Shown: positions 28,081 to 40,189 of the stretch, in pieces
How the letters are laid out: the number at the start of each line of letters is the position of its first letter
How positions within the stretch are numbered: position 1 is the first letter of the stretch
Assembly: GCA_013396655.1 (NCBI GenBank)
Contig: WBMV01000141.1
Location: 1,714,281 to 1,778,280 of the forward strand
Reading direction: 5' to 3'
DNA: 64,000 bases
Source of the DNA: Campylorhamphus procurvoides
Taxonomy: Eukaryota > Chordata > Aves > Passeriformes > Dendrocolaptidae
The notes under the pieces: model-generated
The model's database searches: none
What the model saw: only the letters and a program-made list of their open reading frames with translations
What the model was told of the DNA's origin: nothing
Translations under genes and position numbers: made by a program

Positions 28081-28270
28081 AAGGAGGGGTTTCACGTAGT
28101 CCTGCCAAGGCAAATTCCTGCATACTAATCTAGGAAGATAAGAGTTTTCTCAAGGGGTCTTGGGAAGGAGAAGGGTTGCTCAGGGGAAAAAAGGCAAGGA
28201 ATCCATTTTACGATACAGTAAAAGCCTCAGTTTTTAAGGCACTTTGGCTGGTCTCTTAATTTTCTTCACA

Positions 28271-31200
28271 GGCCCACTGCCAGAAAACTGAAATTGCAAA
28301 AAATTAACTAAAATTTTTGTTTAAAAATATCAATTAATTGACAATATGAATAAGAGATCTTAGTTTTCTGTTCCCATATAAACAAATTGTTTAAATTCTA
28401 TTCATCTCGCTGCAAATGTGTTAAAGCGAAATACATTCTTCTAAAAGTAAAGACATCATTACCAGTGTATCAAAAATTTACAACATAGTCTTAATAGCTA
28501 TATTATTTACTAGTAAAAATTGAACAATGGATAGACATCTAAGTCCATTATATCTGCTTCATGTATATTTGTTTGTTATAATTTTGTTTTCAAAATATAT
28601 ATCTGTACGTTATTGCATAATTTCATTAATGTTAAATGCAAATTGAGAGAGTAGTTCATAACTGCCTGTCTTGCTAAACAACAAGCAAGTTAACCTGGTC
28701 TTTTTAAAAAGCTGAATATAATAATAACATGTCATTGATGTAGAATTGGTGTAGATGGAGTTGCTAAGCAAAAACAATATGATATATATGCTATATAATA
28801 ATATGAAATTATGTATGATAGTATATAAAAAGATGTACAGTATCACAATTTCTAGTAGAGACCTCTTCTATACACTCAGATTTTTCACTATTGATCCATA
28901 TATAAAGTGTGACAAGCAGTAGGTCACACAGTCTCACTGATTACCATGTATATAATGTCATGCACAAATCAACACTTCACTAATAAAAGACCTGTGAAAG
29001 TCCTAACATGTAATTTTCTGGAGGACTCTGTTTTATCGTCATGCCAAATCAGGAGGGCATATGGAAGTAGATATAAAGAACTGGAGACTACAGAAATACT
29101 TTTATTATGCCTTGACATGTGCTGATGTGCCAAATGCCTTAAAAATACCTCTGTCCATCCCTTTTCCTAATACAACAGGGTATGGTTGCAAAAAACAGCT
29201 TTATGAAAGTACTTTTCCATTGTATGTGCCAAGTAAATCATACATTTTTCAACACCACCAATATAAAAAAACCTTGTAGCAAGAATATAATCTTTCAGTG
29301 ACTGAAGAAATAGGTAAGATGAATTTGGCAAGTAGAACAAAACTGAACCAGAAGTGAAGAGAACAAGACAAGAGAAAAGGAGAGAGTGAGCTAATCATCT
29401 GAGGTATGTTCAGATCCAGAACTGTCTTTCAGACACCTGCTCCTTGGAGAGAAACAAGCAATGATTTACACCCGCCACAGGACATTCTTTCCCAGAATTC
29501 AGCACAGTAGGAGCAATTTAAGCTCCCAAGTTGCTTCTTGGCAGCTTAACAGGAGATATTTTTCAGCTCCTTTAATTCAGTAGACACATGTGCAAGTCAA
29601 TCCAGGATGCTACCATACACTATTTTGCTTGGATTTTCTACTTTCATGCAGATAATTCAACGTGGGTTTGTCAGTCTCACCCTACCTCAGCATGTCCCAC
29701 TCAAAAAAGGCAGCTTAGAGTCAAACTAAAAATAGATTCCTCAGAAGTAAAATAATAAAGATAAAATATTGGTTAGAAGACTGGAAATAAAAAGCCACAT
29801 GGAAAGCTAATAATAACATTTTAATTGTAACTTTACTAACCTGTGGTTGCTCTGTTTTCATATACCATTTATGTACATGATTAATTTAATATGACAATAA
29901 GTCATAACCACAATTTAGATGATCAATCTGATCCTATAAAATGATTTATTAACATCATAAGTCTACCAACTAGTTTTCACTAAATTCAGCTTTTTATAAT
30001 TCAGTACATAATACTTTACATGTTTTGCTCTTCTGGACAGTATGACCTTCTATGAAGAGTACACATAATGTCTATTTCCCATAGCTTTGCTATACATATA
30101 GCAGTATCAAGGTTCATTTAAACCAATTTAGTCTCCTTCTCAGTGACTTTTGTAGCCCCCTGTAAGCTCTGAAGCATGTAAATATACTGCTGCCAAGGCA
30201 CAAGATTGATTACCAAATTCTCTATGATACACTGAAAGCAGCTTTCTTATTGTAGATATGCTCTGAGCCTTATGGAAATGCACAAGGTCCATCAGAAATA
30301 TTCCATTCCAGAAAATGCATCAGGACTCATTAACTAGTTCTTTCATTAGTCCATTATTTTCCTCTATAGATGTATTTCTGAGTGAACAACGTTTCAAATG
30401 AAATCATATATCACATAATTTTATTGATTTTTATTTACATCAGTGATTAACATATATATAACAAAAAAACCTCAAATAGACATAAACCAAGTTACAAGTA
30501 AACAAAATAACAGAATTTAAAATGTGGCAAACACTATTCAATTCTTTGAGATTGCATAAGTCCTTAACAGTTCAAAATTAAAGAACTGTTTACAGTATGA
30601 AAAATATTAAATAGACATTAATAGAGTTACTTCAAACAACTGGCAATAAATTACATTGTTTATTTAGAAAAAATATATACCTATGTATAATAAAGGAGTA
30701 TATAGATCAATAAAAAATTAGCAGCTATTTGAAAGGTATTTAAAGTGTGACGGTAGTCATATAAGATCCTGGCAATTCCACTGATTCACTTGGCACATGA
30801 AAAAAATCCAAACACGAGTGTGTGAGATACTGCACAGCTGAGAAGAAACTCTAAGCCACTGGAGAAAGCAAAGTGGTAATACAATAATTTAGTCCCAGGT
30901 AGTCCATAACTATATTTTGTCCAGAAAGTTATTCTAGCTATCTCTAAAATAAAGGCGTGGGTAAAGAATAAGCTAGCCTTGATTCATGGCCATTCAGAGC
31001 TTTTTAGATTTTTGTTTCAGCTAAACATATTTCCAGAAACTTTCTGGGGAATTTTCAGGTGTAGTTCCCCAGAAAAGTACCCCTAAAAAAGGCCCAGCCA
31101 AGTCTCAGAAGGCAAACTTTGCAGAATTTTCTGTCTGCTGTAGTGACAAAATGAAAAGGCAATTGAACTTGCTGAAATTAAAGGAAGTACTAGTACAGGT

Positions 31201-34200
31201 AACAAGATCACCATCCACCAAGCAGTTATTCATTAGGATCTTTGAGAGAAGATTGTTTTTCAGGATCACCATTCAGCAGTAGGAACATGGTCTAGCAAGT
31301 TATTATCTGAAAGGAACAGCCCCATCTGTTCTATGGGGCTATTCACACATTCTGTGTTTTCACTATCTAAATGTATATAGTAGACTTCTGTGTTACAATC
31401 AGTGGAGAGAATAAAACACTTCTAAGGTGAGATTTATTTAGTTCTAAAGAATAGATGCTATAGCACATTATCTACAAGTGTCCAATTTTTTGCTTCATTG
31501 TCTTTGAAGAAGTCTAGGTTGATTAATTCAGATTTAGATGTCTGAGCAATACATGGGTATGTAAACCAACTTTTTTATTATTATTATTGCATTTCTAAAG
31601 CTTTCCAATTGTCTCTTTCACAAAGTCCCACTCACAAAGTGTTCTAAAAAAAATCATTCTGCATTCCTAAACATATTTCACTTGTCCTTTTTTTTGTTTC
31701 TGAGTCTGCATATCACACATGTACCAGATTACTACATTGCTAAATGTGTAGGTTCCAGAGGACCATCCTTGTCCCTCCAGGCCCGAAAAAGGAACAGAGG
31801 AGCTCATGTTCTCTCTGCTTAGGGATAACTCTCTCTGGTGCAGCCTAGTGAGGGACACATGAACAGCATCTGGTTTCAGGTTGTCTCATGAATGTCTGGT
31901 GTGTTTATAGGCTATTACACTTACACGTTCCCTTCCTCCCTTTGATTTAGTGATGAAGATGTCAATAGTAGTAATAGAGACATTTGTGTCTTCTTAATGA
32001 TACAATACTTTTCTCATCCAAAATTGTGTTTGTTTACATGAAGTTATTCCCAGATATATTTAAGGTCTATCCCAATCCCTTAACATTCTATGATATGCCT
32101 TGATCCTTTAGAGTCCAAGACATACACATTCCCATGATAGGTCATAACTCTAACAGGGTAAGATCTCAGACTGCATCTCTGCAGTGTGGATATTTTTCAG
32201 TTTTACTCTAAATGAGGGTTTATGCAACATTCTGCTCTCTTTTGCTCATCTGGAGACATTTTTGCAAAATTCTAAACACTTGATGTTTAGCAATGAATCA
32301 TAGCTCCAAATGTTCTCATCAACTCAGAAATTTCAAAATACTTGTTCTAGACACAGAATTAGGAGCAATATTAGTCAGGATTTTGATATTAGATGTCTCT
32401 GCATCATCCTAAAAAAGCATGACAAGAATCACTTTATTTCTACTGTGTCAATACATGCCTATTACATGAAGATCTGATTTTCTTCATTAGGTGAAGTAAA
32501 TCTCTGAGTGTCTGAATAACAGTCCTAGTGTGTCTAAGAATTTAAAAACAGTAAACAAGATCTGATACTGCATGTTCCAAAACCTATTACTGCATAGTTA
32601 TCTTTAAGGTTTGACTCACCTACTGAAAAGAGTGCATAATGAAAATGTATTTCACCTAACACCATACTTTCTATAATTGGAGTCTGCTACCTGCTTTTTT
32701 AAATATATTCTTTCTTATACTACTTGTAATATAAAACCCCCACTATTATTCTAAATTTTATCTTCTCCCTACCTTAACCATTTAAAAACATTTTGTCTGC
32801 CAAACTCAGTTGACCTATTCCTACTCATTCTTCATAAATAACCAGACACATTCAGCTTTAAAAGCAGTTTGCATACCTGAAATTGATAAACTTATAAATG
32901 TAGTATAATTGAAGATGCTTCATTTAGATTATTGTCTTTTTTCTTTTTTTTTAAACAATGCATTTTGTAGTAGAGTAAAAAAGTATAAATGAGAAATCCA
33001 GTATTCATTCATCTTTGCCTTTGTTTTCTGAAATACTAATCTTTGTAGTTTAAAAAAGTGAACTAGCACATCTAGAAATACGTGTCTGGCTTCAGACACT
33101 CTGTCAGCTGACTGTCAGCTTTCTGTTCCATAAGGCATATAATGCTCTTGGTCAGAAGGGTGCTCATATCAGTCCAGGCTGACCTCTTTTTATATTTGTC
33201 AGTAACTTGTCAATGACTTACTGTGCACCTGCTAAATGAGTTTCCTTTCAGAAAAGTTTGAAGAAGAGTAAAGATGTCAGATGGCCACTTAGTTTAAAAG
33301 CTATCTCTGACTGAGGCCAAAAACAACTGGCAAAACAAAGGGAGGAATTATCCACCCTGAATACACAAGCAGGTGCAGAACAAGAACAAGGGTTCTTTCC
33401 AAAAGGAAAGCACACAGGTCAAATATGAGAAAACTAGAACAATTAGTGTGATATATCAATGGGACATATTATGAGAGCTCTTTCAGAAGTGACAGCTTCT
33501 ACCTCCTGTCCTGCCTGACTATTGTGTTATCTACACTTCATGTCTAAATTATGGCTTACCTGAGATCAAGATTTTATGCACATTTTTCTTCACCAGTTTG
33601 TTGGTAACTAGTGAAATCAGAGCAAACATGACTATAAACTTGGGTTGTTAGATATCTTGAACTGTTCCAATGTGTGGGGTACTAAGATAAGTATCATGGC
33701 AATATACTACAATTTGAGCTGATTATTACCTAAATCAGTTAACGTCCCTGCTGTAGTGAGTAAGACCCATACAGAGGTATCCATATTACCCTCATTGCTA
33801 TAGGTCTTGTCACTTCTGTTTCCAGAAGCTGGAAAAGATGTGAATACTTGAGGTACTTCCTAATACTGTATTTTAGTTGAGAATGAGGAAACATTTTAAA
33901 ATATAAAGTTCCAGTCTATAGAAGTATCTTACAAGCATTAAGGAACCTAACATCCAAACTGATAGAGTGGTATTATTTTTTGTTTCAAAGAGATGTATGT
34001 TCTCTCCCTCCATTTTCTGATCTTTCATGAGGCCTAAAATGGTACATTCCCTCTAAGATGAAATGTCTTAGTTTGCATTCCAGGGTCACATTCCCTTCCT
34101 TGGCAGTTGGTAGCTGTTGTGAAGTTACATATTTGTCAAGATTTCACAACATGTTGCAAGGTTTCCATGTAAACAATCTCTGGGTTATAAGTTAAAACAA

Positions 34201-35499
34201 TTATCAATAGCAGTGCAAGTTACATGCTTACTTGATAGGATAAAGCAATGTTTAATAGGTTGCTCTGGTAACCATCCTTCCTCAAGAGCCATTGGTTTGC
34301 TTCTTGTTTTGCAAAAAGCTCCTCAGGTCTCATTTTATACATATTGCAAAAGATGAAGCTATATTCATGAAAACTTTATATCTTCCATAGATGGCAGCTT
34401 ATTTAACATTGCAATAATATAACCAGAGGCTTCTTTTTTCCCCAGAGCAGTACATTACTGGAAGGAACAAAATTATCAGAGCCACTGATACTCTTGGCTT
34501 TGGTGTGTGAGGCAGGAAATTCATTTGGGCTATTTTCATTGACATAGAAAAATGATTGCAAGATAAAATGAGAAACATTAAGACTGCTATATTTCTTTCC
34601 CATTTGTTTTCTTTTAATTTCTATCAAAAATTTTCAATAAAAACTGAAATCTGTATAATGGAGAAAATAAGATCATTTATTTCAAAGTAAGTAGCAGGTA
34701 TGCTTATTTATTTTTTTATTTATATAAAAGACAATTTAAATTATTAAATTATTATGGTGTGTCAGTAGTAATCTACAATTTTATGTCTTATGTAATGCTG
34801 CCACAGACTAGTTAAGAAATAGTGAAAATACAATCAGTTATACAACTTAAAATAAAACAAACCTAAATGTTATTCAACTCAAAATTTCTCAGAACAGAAG
34901 ATATTTCTTAATATTACAAATTTCTTAAAGGAATTACTGCAAATGTTATATTTTGAAAGGAGAATTGCTGCATTTTTCTCAGAGAATTCTATTTTGACCA
35001 GCTCTGAATTTAGTTCTCCATGTTGAATCAAGAAGCACAGCAACAACCCACAAAAACTGTTGAAAGTAAAGCAATTCAAATAACATGCAGAACTACTCAT
35101 CACATTGTGTCATCTCTTCCACCATAGTTACATCAGTCTTGTACCGTAACAGGGAAAGGAGTGGGATAGCAGTGGACAGGAACAGAGAGAATTAACAGGA
35201 TGAATTATCTAGCTGTTAAAAACATGCAGTTCACATAACTTTCCTGAAGTCTTCCCTAAAGGCTTTTCTCAAAAAAGACTTTGATCTTATTTACTTTCCT
35301 CAAAGATTTAGAAAAGGGGTAAAACTCAAATAAGAATAGTCATAGAAATAGTAGTGCTTATTGGTGGTACTTGGTGCTGAAAATCTCCAAAAGTGCCCTA
35401 CAAATATAGACAACACAAGATAATTTCTAAAGGAGAGATGAATGCTGTTAATTATTTAAATTCAGGAAATTTAAGGCTCCAATTACCCATTGCTTACAG
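28271..35499. other. Anonymous AT-rich non-coding DNA
   Basis: About 7.2 kb with no supportable gene. A candidate LTR-like start lies at 34,064 (TGTCTTAGTTTGC), continuing to roughly 34,350 with CCATTGG- and TATACAT-like words, but no partner end was found. Everything else is AT-rich and featureless to my reading. Confidence 0.5.
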
Positions 35500-35830
35500 G
35501 AGAGATGTCCCATTCCTCTAAATATCTTGGTGGCCCTCCCTTGGATTTGCTCCAACAGGTCCATGTCCTTCCTGTGCTGGGGACCCCAGAGCTGGATGCA
35601 GCACTCCAGGTGGGATCTCGCCAGGGCAGAGGGGCAGAATCAGCTCCCTCCAGCAACTGGACATGTTGCTTTTGATGCAGCCAAATATACAGTTTACTTC
35701 CTGGGCTACAAGTACACACTGCTGGCTCATGTCCAACCTCTCATTCACCAGCACCCAAAAGTCCCTGTTGGCAGGGCTGCTCTCCATCTGTTCATCCCAC
35801 AGCCTGTAGTGATACCCAGGGTTGCCTGGT
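35500..35830 (-). mobile_element. CR1 LINE fragment, antisense
   Basis: The plus strand shows the antisense of CR1 in the usual order. The landmarks are 'atatcttggtggccctccct' near 35,521, 'tttgctccaacaggtccatg' near 35,546, 'gagctggatgcagcactcca' near 35,589, 'cacactgctggctcatgtcc' near 35,714, and 'cagcctgtagtgatacccag' near 35,801. The match is better than that of the other antisense CR1 copies, so it is younger. The CR1 3' terminus is missing on the left. Minus-strand open frames here (35,483-35,787) are remnants of the element. An LTR begins 26 bp beyond its right edge. Confidence 0.9.
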
Positions 35831-35855
35831 TATCTACACCCACTGCCTTTATTGG

Positions 35856-36661
35856 TGTCGTGGTTTGACCCTGGATAAATGCCTGATGTCCAGCAAAACT
35901 CCTTCAAGGCCTCCCCCCCCCCCCCTTTCACCTTCCAGAGGGAAGAAAAGAAAACCAGTTAGTAATTTACGGCTAGAGATAACAACTGAAAGAGGAGCTT
36001 TGATTAATACTGCGGGCAAAGCAGAACTTAGAATAATGCTTAAATTTATTACTAACAAACTAAAAACTAAAACTAAGTAATAAAAAACAGGTTAGAAACA
36101 CTTTTCCACCACCACCCCTCGATCTGTTCATGCCCCCTCCTTTCCCTGATGGTGCGGGGGACAGGGGAATGGAAGGTTTACAGTTGGTTGTTGTTCGGTT
36201 CATTCACAGATCTAAGTCCAAAACTCGAGCANCTTCTTTCATGCCTACCCCTGCTCCGACAGGGGGGTCTTTGCACCCCGATGGATCCCATGGGCTTTGA
36301 GGGGACAACTCGTAATCACTATGGTCATCACCAACGTATTCAGGGAATAATAGTTTTAAGTCCACTCCCTGATCCGTGGGGTCTCTCCCTCTCCTTCTCC
36401 TCTTCTCCTCCTGCACTGACCTTAATGTCTGCATTGTGATGTTGTTAACCCATGGCTGCCGAATTCTAACTGCGCCACAACTTCTTAAATATGTTTTCAC
36501 ACAGGGGCGTAACTTAATGGTTCAAAAACAGGAAGTTTTCCTAGGAGCTGGCCCTCATTGGCCCTGCTCTATAGGATGGAGGGAAGCTTCCAGAGGCTTC
36601 CAACAGAAGCCAATCTTCCTCTTATATAAAATAAAAACCCTAACCAGATAAACCCACGACA
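35856..36661 (-). mobile_element. Solo LTR (ERVL-like) with perfect target-site duplication
   Basis: An 806-bp unit that begins TGTCGTGGTTTGAC and ends AACCCACGACA, giving matching inverted termini. It is flanked by ATTGG at 35,851-35,855 and ATTGG at 36,662-36,666, a perfect 5-bp duplication. On the minus strand a TATTTAAG box (plus strand about 36,483-36,492) and an AATAAA signal (plus strand TTTATT near 36,045-36,050) give the transcription direction. No internal retroviral sequence remains. The 5-bp duplication supports a class III element. Blocks such as the 'ggacaggggaatggaag' stretch near 36,159 resemble the corresponding part of the LTR at 39,167, so the two are related. One base (36,232) is n. 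Confidence 0.92.
36232..36232. other. Single ambiguous base (n)
   Basis: An isolated n inside the solo LTR, an unresolved base of the assembly. It interrupts the small open frames crossing it. Confidence 0.95.
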
Positions 36662-36666
36662 ATTGG

Positions 36667-39166
36667 TTATCAAAAGAATTAGAATTTTGATGTCAGGCTG
36701 TGTTGTTGCAGAAATTGTTTCACCATGACAAGACATATCCTGAACACTGAGATGCTCCTCCACCCATGTGACATGACCACTTGTCACAGAAATTAAAGGG
36801 AGGCTAAGTAAACTTTGCACAGTAAAGAAAGGAACTTCAGCAGACCTTTTTAGAAGCTCTGTTGGTCCACATGAGATTCCATCGAGTAAATCTCTCACCT
36901 TTCCCTACAACAAAGACATCTCCTCCTGCTGATATGCACTTTAAAGACTACAAAAGAGGAGGGGGAAAAAAAGATTTGAAATAATTAGGATGTGTCTACA
37001 TGGAAGGAAAATCTTAGACTTTGTCTTTGTATGTCAACTCCACAACTGAAGACTCAGAGAGGTGACAACTCTGCATTTTATCTCTACAGGATGTCTCATC
37101 TGTGAAGGGTGATTATTACTACTATTTTTGGTGAGCTTTAAAGCTACTAAAGTCTTTCTCTGATGTGAAAGAGAAATGATCATCACCCTTCACTGAAGAG
37201 ATTTTATTTGTTCTGCAAGAAGCCGTGTCTTCACAAAAGCCCACATTTTAAGACTGAATTAGTAAGCATAGCATCTTCAGACAGTCAGTTTTTATTTCTG
37301 CTTTAGGAAGGAATGTTAGTTCTTTCCACTCCTGTAGAAGGAGACCAAACTCTATGGCTGTAGGAGAAGTCTTACAGAACATCATGAGTGTACTTGTTAC
37401 AGGGAATAGAAAGCCACAAGCTTTGTGGAGCCCAAACTTTTCCATTAGCTGAAAGCACGTTATACATTGAATGCATTTTCAGGTTAAAAATAGTAACCAT
37501 TTTTTGAGACTTTTACAAAATACATTGGCTCTTCCTCCATGTCTTGAAGACCCAAGTTTCCACTTAAAATATACATATTAAAGTTAAATGATTCTTATGA
37601 TGCTTCTGACAACTGTTTTGTTTTTTTTTTTTATAAAACACATATAATTTTCAACACTATGTGTTCTGCTTGCTAGCTGACCTGGGAAAAACCACTGCAC
37701 AGCTATAACATAACTTCTTGATATCCACTCAAGTACACGCTAATCTTCTGTGCTCCTTTTCCAAGGAGTCTTACATGCACTGTTAAAGGTGCTTGGATTG
37801 CATCAAGATATGAAGTTCTGCATGGTATTGTTTTGTAAATCTGAAGTACTACTGGCACTGAGTGTTGTATTAGTACATTAACAGACTGAATATCTGGTTG
37901 TCCCTGACTCTAAAGAGACTGCACTTATATGTTTCTAATTTGAAAATGGATGTAAGCTGTAAAATTCAGAGTAGACTTTCAAGACCATCAAAAGAGGAAT
38001 GGTAACACTATGTCTCACAGAGTGCAAATAGTATTTGCTTTGAGCATTTTAGTCATTATACATGAAATAGAACTGTGTTAACTTCATTGAATTTGGAGTA
38101 TTATATTCCCCAACATTTAATTCTAGCATCTTCACCCTGTAAGTATTATCTGGATGATTGCACGTTTCTATTCTCATTCCATTTGCTGTTTAAAACATTT
38201 AGCAGATCTGAATGCACTTAGGAATATGGAGTTATGTTCTTGTGATTTTAAGCTTTTTCCATGCTGCCCACTGAAAATGTGGTCACTATTCCATAAACTT
38301 TGTAATCTGGACCTTCTTATAGGTTATATTTATAGATTTGTCCTGAAATATGCATATTACAAAACACCACTTAATTGCAAACATTTCCATTTATAATCAT
38401 AAAACCATAACAAGCTATGATATCAATGGTAAAACCTCCCCATCTTGGCACTTAGAAAGCAGTGAAATGTATTGGATGTATCCACAGGCAACTTCGCTCC
38501 TACGGAGCTGCTCTTGAAAGCTACTCATTTGAAGAACCCCATGCTGGATTGCCTTAACCCTGGCAATCTTACCCCTGATGTAAGCTCCAAAGACTCCCCG
38601 AGTCTTCCTTGCTGCACATAACAATATGAGTTCGGTCCCACCATCTACCCCAAAGGCTCTCAAAACTCCTAAGAAAATCCCTGCCACCCATCTCTAATTC
38701 TGAGATCATTCTCTCATATCCCACAGAAGCATTGTGAAGTTCCAGATGAAGGGCCCTTGAATGGTCACCCATGTTCTGCAAAATGACAACTGCAATGGGA
38801 TGAAGGGAGACAATTTATAGCTCAAAGACTTGAGGGAGAATCAAAGAGGGAAGACAGAACAGGAGAGACCGATTACATAAATCTTTTCATAAAGCTGCTA
38901 CCTTTTCCGTGTTACCAAGGAATGAACTCACTACTTGCAGAAAGACTAGGAAAGATACTATATTTCACCTCTCTAAATGCAGCTTGAAAAGCAGGAAGTA
39001 AACCTTAATTAATCCGTATCACAAATTTGAGTCTCTTTGATCTCACTATTGCTTAGAAAAAAGTCATAACAAAAACCAATTTGAACCTCTCCACTCCAAT
39101 CATATCTAAAATCTCAAAGTATGTTTTCCATAATGCCATACCATATATACTGTATATGCTGTGATA
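36667..39166. other. Anonymous non-coding DNA
   Basis: No recognised repeat or gene. A moderately GC-rich patch at 38,410-38,790 has two overlapping minus-strand open frames (38,415-38,687 and 38,569-38,781) that I cannot relate to any family. They could be chance or an eroded repeat or pseudogene. Confidence 0.5.
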
Positions 39167-40189
39167 TGACGTGGTGGGTTGACCTTGGCTGGTCACCAGG
39201 TACTCGCCAAGCCATTCTCTCACTCCTCCTCATCAGGACAGGGGGATAAAAAGCTCGTGGGTTGAGATAAAGACAGTGAGATCACTCACCAACTACTATC
39301 TTGGGCAAAATACACTCATCTTTAGGAAAACTGATTTAATTTATTGACAATTAAAAATAAAGTTGGTTAGGGAGAAGCAAAAGCAAAGCTAAAAATACCT
39401 CTCCACACCCACTTCATTCTTCCAGCCTCGACCTCATTCCTGACTCTCCTATCTCTGTCCCAACAAGTGGCACAGGGAGATGGGGAATGAAAGTTGTGGT
39501 CAGTTAATCACACTTTAATGCTTCCTGCTCGTACTTTCCCCCGACTCCCATGTGAGACCCCTGACACAGGAGTCAGTCCTTCATGAATTGATCCAGTGTG
39601 CATCCTTCCCACAGGCTGCAGTTGTGCAAGGACTGATCCTTTCAGTGTGGGCCCTTTCCTCTTGATACACTCTTTCAGGACTAGACTACTCCAGCTTGGA
39701 TTCCCCACAGGATTGCAGGTTCTGCCTGAAAATGTTCTCCGATGTGAATCCCTCTGCATGTGCCTGCCAGAAGTCTGCTCCAGCATGGGCTCTTCATGGG
39801 CTGCAGAGCACATCCACCTGCTCTGGTGTCCTCCACAGTCTCTAGTGTGGATGTCTGCTCCACTGTGGTCTTTTCCATGAACTACAGTGGGCTGTCTGCT
39901 CCAGTATCAGGACCACCTGCTTCCCTCCCTTCTTCATTGATTTGTGTGTCTGCAGGGTTGTTCCCTCACATACTCTTACTCCTCACTCCCAATTGCTGCA
40001 CAATATTTTTAATCCTCTTTAAATAGGTTTTCCCAGAGGCACCACCAGAGCTGCTGATGGGCTCAGCTTTGAGCAGCAGCAGATCTGTTTTGGAACTGGC
40101 TTTGTTCAGCATGGTGGCAGCTCCAAGTCTTTTCTCACAGAAGACACCTCTGCACTACCACTGTCACATGAGCCCAAAACAAACTAACA
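39167..40189 (-). mobile_element. Solo LTR of about 1 kb (ERVL-like), antisense
   Basis: The left end reads TGACGTGGTGGGTTGACCTT and the right end AACAAACTAACA, consistent with a TG...CA unit of 1,023 bp. I recognise the text (for example 'aaaagctcgtgggttgagat' near 39,249 and the repeated 'tgctcca...tggg' words between 39,590 and 39,910) as a common passerine LTR. In the minus direction an AATAAATTAAA signal (plus strand about 39,334-39,345) precedes the C/T-rich end, so transcription runs right to left. Much of the middle is built of imperfect GC-rich tandem units, and overlapping open frames on both strands at 39,508-40,026 come from these. I could not identify a target-site duplication. 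No internal region adjoins. Confidence 0.88.

Larger units (their letters stand above)
27869..28270 (-). mobile_element. Compact endogenous retrovirus LTR, antisense
   Basis: A 402-bp unit with inverted ends TGTGG on the left and TTCACA on the right. Read on the minus strand it has the full order of an LTR: U3 with three ATTGG (CCAAT) boxes, a TATA-like CTTTAAATA, a GAATAAA polyadenylation signal shortly after, then a C/T-rich R-U5 region ending in CCGCCACA. No internal region adjoins either side, so it is probably solo. I could not find a matching target-site duplication (TGACAG on the left, GGCCCA on the right). It has no obvious similarity to the other LTRs here and looks like a different class. 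It is well preserved. Confidence 0.8.

Noticed and set aside
27863..28276. Target-site duplication of the 27.9-kb LTR
   Set aside because: TGACAG on the left and GGCCCA on the right do not match at 4, 5 or 6 bases.
35483..35868. Several overlapping open frames on both strands as genes
   Set aside because: They fall in a CR1 fragment and the start of the adjoining LTR. Repeats of higher GC content keep frames open.
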